From: Pseudomonadota bacterium
GTDB lineage: Bacteria > Pseudomonadota > Gammaproteobacteria > Burkholderiales > Sulfuriferulaceae
Length of the DNA stretch: 47,918 bases
Reading direction: 5' to 3'
Assembly: GCA_021790515.1 (NCBI GenBank)
Contig: JAJYHV010000065.1
Location: forward strand, 77,981 to 125,898
Below are positions 43,639-47,918 of the stretch, piece after piece; the first letter of the stretch is position 1, and each line of letters starts with the position of its first letter. The notes under the pieces are model-generated. The model made no database searches and had not been told where the DNA came from. It saw only the letters and a list, made by a program, of their open reading frames with translations. Both the position numbers and the translations under genes were made by a program.

Positions 43639-44088
43639 TCAGGTTTGTGGTTCGATCATGACCATGATTTCGGTAACGACGTCGGTATGCAGGGCAATGT
43701 TGACGGGAAATTCTCCGATTGCCTTGAGCGGACCGTCAGGCAGGCGAACCTGGCTTTTGTGGATTTCGATGCCTTGTGAAGTCAGTGCAGCTGCAATATC
43801 GATGTGCGTCACCGAACCAAACAGGCGACCGTCTACGCCGGCTTTCTGACGCAGGACCAGAGACAGTTCGGTCAATTGGGCAGCACGGGCCTGGGCGGCG
43901 GCCAGCGCTTCGGCATGCAGTTTTTCCAGTTCTGTGCGGCGTTCTTCGAACTGGCGCAGGTTTGTTTCCGTGGCACGTTTGGCTTTGCCTTGCGGGATCA
44001 GATAATTGCGTGCGTAGCCATCTTTGACTTTGACAACATCACCCAATGCACCGAGGTTGACGACTTTTTCCATCAGAATTACTTGCAT
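43639..44088 (-). CDS. rplI: Large-subunit ribosomal protein bL9
   Basis: A 149-residue ribosomal protein with the N-terminal rRNA-binding domain ([34 protein letters not shown]), a long central helix and the C-terminal domain ([12 protein letters not shown]). Last gene of the rpsF-priB-rpsR-rplI operon. Length is normal. Confidence 0.98.
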   Translation of the reverse strand: MQVILMEKVVNLGALGDVVKVKDGYARNYLIPQGKAKRATETNLRQFEERRTELEKLHAEALAAAQARAAQLTELSLVLRQKAGVDGRLFGSVTHIDIAAALTSQGIEIHKSQVRLPDGPLKAIGEFPVNIALHTDVVTEIMVMIEPQT

Positions 44089-44098
44089 GGTGTTCTCC

Positions 44099-44365
44099 TC
44101 AATGCAAATCGGTGTAAGGCATTAGCGCGAGAAAGCGTGCGCGTTCGATGGCGGTGGACAGCTGGCGCTGAAAACGGGCTTTGGTGCCGGTGATGCGCGC
44201 TGGAATAATCTTGCCATTTTCTGCCACGAAATCTTTTAGCAGTTCGACGTCTTTGTAGTCGACCCAAGTGATTTTTTCAACCGTGAAACGGCAGAATTTG
44301 CGACGTTTAAACAATTGGCGCGAACTGTCGCGCCGTTTGGTGTTGGTGTTGGTAGGGCGAGCCAT
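44099..44365 (-). CDS. rpsR: Small-subunit ribosomal protein bS18
   Basis: An 88-residue protein. The core is typical: [40 protein letters not shown] and [14 protein letters not shown]. It forms a heterodimer with S6 on the 30S platform. The basic N-terminus is slightly longer than in E. coli (75 residues). Order rpsF-priB-rpsR-rplI is conserved. Confidence 0.98.
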   Translation of the reverse strand: MARPTNTNTKRRDSSRQLFKRRKFCRFTVEKITWVDYKDVELLKDFVAENGKIIPARITGTKARFQRQLSTAIERARFLALMPYTDLH

Positions 44366-44370
44366 ACGTG

Positions 44371-44679
44371 TTACTCCTGAAAGGCTTGGATGCTGCTGAT
44401 ATGCAGTACCAATTGATGGTTATGTAAACTTTTTTTGTTCAAAAATCCGCTGATGCAGCAAGTATCGCCAATCGCCAGTTTTTCAAGTTGTTGCACGGTA
44501 TCGCCTGCTGCCATGGCCGCTATCTCTAACGTTACCTGTCGCTGGTGTCCGGCTTCGACCTGTGCTGACTGGTGTGCCAGACGCAGTTCCCGGATGGGGA
44601 TGCCAGCGGGGGTATAGCGCACGGCAGACATGTCCAGCAGCGTGCCGCACAATCTTGTCTGGTTGGCAGGCGAATTCAA
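44371..44679 (-). CDS. priB: Primosomal replication protein PriB
   Basis: A 102-residue single-stranded-DNA-binding OB-fold protein: [24 protein letters not shown] is a typical start, and [20 protein letters not shown] a typical end. It works with PriA in replication restart. It overlaps rpsF by 4 bases and is separated from rpsR by 5 bases. Confidence 0.95.
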   Translation of the reverse strand: MNSPANQTRLCGTLLDMSAVRYTPAGIPIRELRLAHQSAQVEAGHQRQVTLEIAAMAAGDTVQQLEKLAIGDTCCISGFLNKKSLHNHQLVLHISSIQAFQE

Positions 44680-45041
44680 GCAGCGACAGCTTCTGCGGCA
44701 CCTGATAACAGCGAACGGGATTTTTCTTCCTTCATCATGACGGAAGGCGCGTTGACCGCTGCATCCATACGGATACTCAGGTGGCGCAGAACGGCGTCAT
44801 TGAACTTGAAGCCATGCTCGAGTTCTTCCAGCGTTTTCTGGTCGCATTCGATGTTCATCAACACATAATGGGCTTTGTGAATTTTCTGGATGGGGTATGC
44901 CAGTTGGCGGCGCCCCCAGTCTTCCAGGCGGTGAATGATGCCGCCGTGGCCGGTAATCAGGGTGCGGTAGCGTTCGACCATGGCCGGAACCTGTTCGCTC
45001 TGGTCCGGGTGAACGATAAAAACGATTTCATAATGACGCAT
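44676..45041 (-). CDS. rpsF: Small-subunit ribosomal protein bS6
   Basis: A 121-residue protein beginning [20 protein letters not shown], with [26 protein letters not shown] as the family core and a variable C-terminal tail. AAAGGAG precedes the start by 6 bases. It is the first gene of the operon and is probably autoregulated with S18 through the leader described separately. Confidence 0.98.
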   Translation of the reverse strand: MRHYEIVFIVHPDQSEQVPAMVERYRTLITGHGGIIHRLEDWGRRQLAYPIQKIHKAHYVLMNIECDQKTLEELEHGFKFNDAVLRHLSIRMDAAVNAPSVMMKEEKSRSLLSGAAEAVAA

Positions 45042-45124
45042 ATGCGCTCCTTTGTGCAGACCTCATGTGTGGACTCTGGTTGAGCCAACCTTGTTGGTCA
45101 GGATGTTGCCTTCTGGATGAAAAA

Positions 45125-45149
45125 CCCTCCCGTGCGCTAACGGTGAGGG
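45125..45149 (-). promoter_or_regulatory. Probable S6:S18-binding leader hairpin
   Basis: On the minus strand, CCCTC and GAGGG pair around ACCG and CACGG segments, followed by TTTTT, between the promoter and rpsF. A CCG-containing bulged hairpin here matches the known S6:S18 leader motif by which the two proteins repress their own mRNA. The T-run also leaves an attenuator possible. Confidence 0.5.
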
Positions 45150-45163
45150 AAGGGAAACCGCGA

Positions 45164-45192
45164 ATTATAGATGATATTTTCGAATGGTGCAA
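45164..45192 (-). promoter_or_regulatory. Promoter of the rpsF-priB-rpsR-rplI operon
   Basis: On the minus strand: TTGCAC (45192-45187), 17-base spacer, perfect TATAAT (45169-45164). It gives a leader of about 115 bases with the S6:S18-type hairpin near its start. Confidence 0.75.
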
Positions 45193-45212
45193 CGCGCTTG
45201 TGTGCGCATCAA

Positions 45213-45255
45213 GTGCATCAACATCAATAAGTGCATCAACAATACGTGCATCAAC
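45213..45255. repeat. Three copies of GTGCATCAAC
   Basis: Perfect copies at 45213-45222, 45231-45240 and 45246-45255, spaced 18 and 15 bases apart, in the gap between rpsF and rpmE. They lie just upstream of the rpsF -35 box. Too few and too short for CRISPR. Confidence 0.6.
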
Positions 45256-45292
45256 GCGCCTTGCTCAAGGCACGTCACCATTGATGGCGCGT

Positions 45293-45324
45293 CATGGAAC
45301 TGTTCGTGCATGGAACTGTTCGTG
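45293..45324. repeat. Perfect 16-base tandem duplication
   Basis: CATGGAACTGTTCGTG occurs twice without spacing (45293-45308, 45309-45324). It lies in the gene-free stretch 45193-45432, where I see no other feature besides the repeats just upstream. Confidence 0.7.
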
Positions 45325-45432
45325 GCGGTGTCGTGATTTATTTGTGGAGAATGGTTTGAATGGATCATAATGCCTCATGGTGATTCTCAAGGCGGCATGC
45401 TCATGGCAATATGTCGGGCTGACACTTTTTTC

Positions 45433-45461
45433 TTGCCAATTTCCAAAACAGAGTGGATAAT
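45433..45461 (+). promoter_or_regulatory. Promoter of rpmE
   Basis: TTGCCA (45433-45438), 17-base spacer, GATAAT (45456-45461), 95 bases before the rpmE start. AAAGGAA (45542-45548) is the ribosome binding site. Confidence 0.65.
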
Positions 45462-45556
45462 ACCCGGCTTTCCGCGTACTCGCCGCGGTATGTATGGCCA
45501 CATCTATAGCCGTGTCGCGGCTGGCTGTCGCCTGAAAGCCCAAAAGGAATCTTGAT

Positions 45557-45760
45557 ATGAAAACCGATATCCATCCCAGCTATAATGAAATTCAGGTTAC
45601 CTGCAGTTGTGGCAACCAGTTTACCACCCGTTCGACCATGAACAAGAATCTGCATGTGGAAGTCTGTTCTGCCTGTCATCCGTTTTATACCGGCAAGCAA
45701 AAGATTGTCGATACGGCAGGGCGTGTCGAGAAATTCCGCCAAAAATACGGCATGAAATAA
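45557..45760 (+). CDS. rpmE: Large-subunit ribosomal protein bL31
   Basis: A 67-residue protein of the zinc-binding (C+) type: [12 protein letters not shown] and [14 protein letters not shown] supply the cysteines. The rest ([28 protein letters not shown]) is typical. Monocistronic, with a clear promoter and terminator. Confidence 0.97.
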   Translation: MKTDIHPSYNEIQVTCSCGNQFTTRSTMNKNLHVEVCSACHPFYTGKQKIVDTAGRVEKFRQKYGMK

Positions 45761-45824
45761 ATATTGGCCAAAGTGGGCTGGTTGTAAAATCAGCCAGATT
45801 AATCGAGTGCTAATTTGTAAATTT

Positions 45825-45853
45825 AAGACAGGGCGTGGCCTTGTCTTTTTTTT
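45825..45853 (+). terminator. Rho-independent terminator after rpmE
   Basis: AAGACAGGGC pairs with GCCTTGTCTT (one mismatch), followed by a run of T to 45853, 65 bases after the rpmE stop. Confidence 0.85.
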
Positions 45854-45916
45854 CGGCTACGGTTTTTGCAGAAGATTGCAGTAGAATGGCACCATCCTTA
45901 TGTTACGGGCTTGCGC

Positions 45917-47542
45917 GTGTACCGATCTTCTGCTGATTCTCGTGTTGCACCATTTGCGCTGACACTGTTGTTGTGTCTGGCCTGGTTGTTGCCTGGCCTG
46001 GTGGGACATGCCCCCTGGAAAGGGAGTGAGGCGCAAACCATGGGGTTGGTGCACAGCATTCTGTCCGGCGCGCCGGTCTGGCTACCGACTTTGGGTGGCG
46101 AACCCTGGGCGCACGCCGCACCACCCTTGTATCCTCTGGTTGCCGCGTTGTTTGCGCAATTGCTTTCTCCCTGGTTGCCCGTGCACGATGGTGCGCGGCT
46201 GGCCGCGGGCATGTTCATTCTGTTGGTGATGCTGTTTTCTGCCTGGACCGGGCGGGAATTGTACGGCCATCGTCACGGTCGCCTGGTGGTGTTGACGCTG
46301 GTGGGCAGCATCGGTTTGTGGGTGGCGGCGCACGAGTCGATTCCGCAGTCGGCAGAATTGTGTGGCGTGGCGTTGTTCGGATACGGCATGGCGTTGATGT
46401 TGCGGCGGACATGGTTGGGCAGCATTTTGGCCGGAACGGGAATTGGTATCTGTTTCATGGCGTCGGGTGTGCTGGAAACATTGGCGTTGCTCCTGACTTT
46501 GCTGGTGTTGCCTGTGGCCGGTTCGGCATGGCGAACCCGACGGTTCTGGCTGGCATTGTCGCTGATTGTGCTTGCCGCCTCGCCGTGGCTGATCTGGTGG
46601 CCGTGGCAGGCATGGCATGCCGCGCCGGACTGGTTCGCGCATTGGTGGCGGTTGCAGCGGCAGCAACTGGTATTCTGGGCTGCTGCTCCCGTGTACCCAT
46701 CCGGCTATTATTTTGGATTCCTGCCCTGGTTTGCCTGGCCGGCCTGGCCGTTGGCATTGTGGACTTTATGGCAGTCCAGACGAAATTGGGGGGTGCCTGG
46801 CGTCATATTTCCGCTGGTGATGTGGTTGTGCAATACGCTGGTGTTGAGCTGTGATGTCAAACCCGACCCGGTGTCCGGTTTGCCCTTGTTGCTACCGCTT
46901 GCCTGGCTGGCTGCTGGCGGTTCGGCCAGCTTGCGGCGAGGAGCCGCCAACGCTTTGTACTGGTTTGCCATGATGACCTTTGGTGTGCTGGCGTTGGCTG
47001 TCTGGGTTTACTGGAGCGCGTTGGATTTGGGTTATCCCGTCGATTTGGCGCGTCATTTACATGCGTTGCAACCGTTGTATCAAGGACACTTTCATTTGCA
47101 GTCCGCGTTGCTGGCGATATTGTACTGTGTGGCCTGGCTGGCGATGCTCACGCGTATGAAACGCGCCATTCATCGCCCGTTGCTGGTATGGGCTGCAGGG
47201 ATGACGCTCGCTTGGGGTTTGGCGGCGTTTTTGTTTGTGCGCCCTATTGATGCGCGACTGAGTTATGCGCCGATGATGTCGGATCTGAATCATTATTTGC
47301 CGCAAAATTCCTGTGTGGCGAGTCGCGGGTTGGGCGCTGGCGTGCGGGGAATGCTCGATTATTATCTGGGTTTGCAGACGTTGCGGGAAACATCGGTTGG
47401 CGAACGAACCTGTCGATTCATGCTGGTCGAATACGGCGACGATGAGGCAGACATTCCTGCAGTGAATGGCTGGTCTGCTGTCTGGCACGGGCAACGTATG
47501 GGCAATCATGTCGAGCGCTATGTTTTATATCGGCGCGATTAG
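45917..47542 (+). CDS. ArnT/PMT-like membrane glycosyltransferase
   Basis: A protein of about 541 residues with some eleven hydrophobic helices and a soluble C-terminal tail; it resembles the GT39/GT83 family (dolichyl-phosphate mannosyltransferase, ArnT, PF13231-like). The first periplasmic loop has PWKGSEAQTMGLVHSIL in place of the usual DE/EA catalytic motif, with Glu following Ser; GEPWAHAAPPLYPLVAALF matches the 'KPPL-W' block of these enzymes. Substrate is probably a polyprenyl-linked sugar and lipid A or another envelope glycan; not provable here. The start is uncertain: GTG 45917 or TTG 45866. I prefer GTG because TAGAAT (45881-45886) looks like a -10 box within the longer reading. 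Confidence 0.82.
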   Translation: MYRSSADSRVAPFALTLLLCLAWLLPGLVGHAPWKGSEAQTMGLVHSILSGAPVWLPTLGGEPWAHAAPPLYPLVAALFAQLLSPWLPVHDGARLAAGMFILLVMLFSAWTGRELYGHRHGRLVVLTLVGSIGLWVAAHESIPQSAELCGVALFGYGMALMLRRTWLGSILAGTGIGICFMASGVLETLALLLTLLVLPVAGSAWRTRRFWLALSLIVLAASPWLIWWPWQAWHAAPDWFAHWWRLQRQQLVFWAAAPVYPSGYYFGFLPWFAWPAWPLALWTLWQSRRNWGVPGVIFPLVMWLCNTLVLSCDVKPDPVSGLPLLLPLAWLAAGGSASLRRGAANALYWFAMMTFGVLALAVWVYWSALDLGYPVDLARHLHALQPLYQGHFHLQSALLAILYCVAWLAMLTRMKRAIHRPLLVWAAGMTLAWGLAAFLFVRPIDARLSYAPMMSDLNHYLPQNSCVASRGLGAGVRGMLDYYLGLQTLRETSVGERTCRFMLVEYGDDEADIPAVNGWSAVWHGQRMGNHVERYVLYRRD

Positions 47543-47688
47543 CGGGGTGGGTCGGTTGTGATGGAACCGGCTATCGAACAACGAGATTAAGGTGAGTCAT
47601 TCGGTCACCGGCCTTCAAGCCAAAAAGAAACAGGATGACCGGGAATGGGATAAGCAATTCGCATGATTGATGCGAAGATGAAATTTTT
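47543..47688. other. Gene-free stretch with inverted repeats
   Basis: It contains GGTGA/TCACC (about 47592-47610) and TTCGCAT-GATTG-ATGCGAA (47658-47676). These may end the glycosyltransferase transcript or act as operator sites for the next gene. No T-run and no ORF with a good ribosome binding site are seen. Confidence 0.4.
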
Positions 47689-47717
47689 TTGACAGCATTT
47701 CCTATTATTAATAATAG
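47689..47717 (+). promoter_or_regulatory. Promoter with overlapping palindrome
   Basis: Perfect TTGACA (47689-47694), 17-base spacer and TAATAG (47712-47717). A perfect 14-base palindrome TATTATTAATAATA (47703-47716) overlaps the spacer and -10, so a bound repressor could block it. Confidence 0.6.
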
Positions 47718-47840
47718 CGTATGATGTGTTCTGGTTTTGCGGATTTTCTCAACTTGAATGGTTTTTTATTTTGGTTCAGGTGATTTTCCGGGTTGCAGGA
47801 ATACGGGTTCTGAACTATAACCAGAACGAGGTGATAGATG

Positions 47841-47918
47841 ATGCTTTTAGATTTTGGAAACCTGAACATACCCGGTGCGAATCGACAGCAAGCAAAAATG
47901 GCGAATAGAGATATTAGG
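47841..47918 (+). CDS. Start of an unknown gene, cut by the window end
   Basis: An open frame of 26 codons, MLLDFGNLNIPGANRQQ and on, running off the window. GAGGTGAT (47829-47836) is an excellent ribosome binding site; ATG 47841 is better spaced than ATG 47838. Together with the upstream promoter this is very likely a real gene. Too little is present to name a function. Base composition is more AT-rich than the neighbours. Confidence 0.5.
   Translation, partial: MLLDFGNLNIPGANRQQAKMANRDIR

Noticed and set aside
45213-45255. CRISPR-like spacing of GTGCATCAAC copies
   Set aside because: Only three 10-base copies with 5-8 bases between them and no cas genes.
45370-45555. A 61-codon plus-strand ORF upstream of rpmE
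   Set aside because: It overlaps the rpmE promoter and leader and shows no family features.
47726-47908. A 60-codon ORF near the right end
   Set aside because: It has no ribosome binding site, whereas the overlapping frame from 47841 has a strong one.

Overview
This window looks like chromosomal DNA of a betaproteobacterium (about 55% GC by eye). The evidence is gene order: atpD-atpC at the left edge; aroQ-accB-accC-prmA; glmU-glmS; cyaY facing lptM-lysA; metX-metW; metK beside two LpxL-type acyltransferases followed by dapF-DUF484-xerC; and rpsF-priB-rpsR-rplI. A Cyc2-like outer-membrane cytochrome-porin next to a dihaem c4-type lipoprotein hints at a lineage that moves electrons across the outer membrane. 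Acidophilic or neutrophilic iron-oxidising Betaproteobacteria are one candidate, but that is inference.

Layout. 1-811: end of the ATP synthase operon. 892-4937 (minus): aroQ-accB-accC-prmA and a zinc-ribbon membrane protein. 5056-7301 (minus): dsbD and a TlpA-like thioredoxin. 7453-11122 (plus): glmU-glmS-queD. 11123-11694: a non-coding stretch with a short repeated motif. 11695-19196 (plus): a Trb/VirB-type type IV secretion block (lytic transglycosylase, TrbB, TrbC, TrbD, TrbE, TrbJ, two small ORFs, TrbL). It stops where trbF, trbG and trbI would be expected and has no relaxase or coupling protein. 19316-20947: an OlsB-like and an OlsA/PlsC-like acyltransferase (ornithine lipid). 20877-21698 apaH (minus) and 21757-23760 rep (plus). 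23943-26323: a small periplasmic protein, a hypothetical gene, a ZapB-like protein, zapA, 6S RNA and 5-formyl-THF cyclo-ligase, in the order also seen in E. coli. 26324-26648: an AT-rich gap with clustered DnaA boxes.

26649-32180 (minus) is one tightly packed set: cyaY-metX-metW-mlaE-mlaF-mlaD-lipoprotein. 32222-33609: lptM-lysA. 33856-35905: the Cyc2-like and dihaem cytochrome pair, closed by a strong terminator. 36090-36830: a protein with three helix-turn-helix-like repeats. 36886-39234 (minus): a phosphate acyltransferase and metK, separated by a 279-base region rich in inverted repeats. 39302-43585 (plus): two lipid A acyltransferases, dapF, DUF484 protein, xerC. 43639-45041 (minus): rpsF-priB-rpsR-rplI, with a promoter and a probable S6:S18 leader. 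45557-47542 (plus): rpmE and an ArnT-like glycosyltransferase. A new gene with a clear promoter and ribosome binding site starts at about 47841 and runs off the window.

Most of the window is housekeeping. The parts most worth a second look are the core-less Trb block, the cytochrome pair with the neighbouring triple-HTH protein, the DnaA-box cluster, the metK-ptb intergenic region and the paired hairpins between atpD and atpC. No CRISPR array, complete insertion sequence, tRNA or rRNA gene was recognised.
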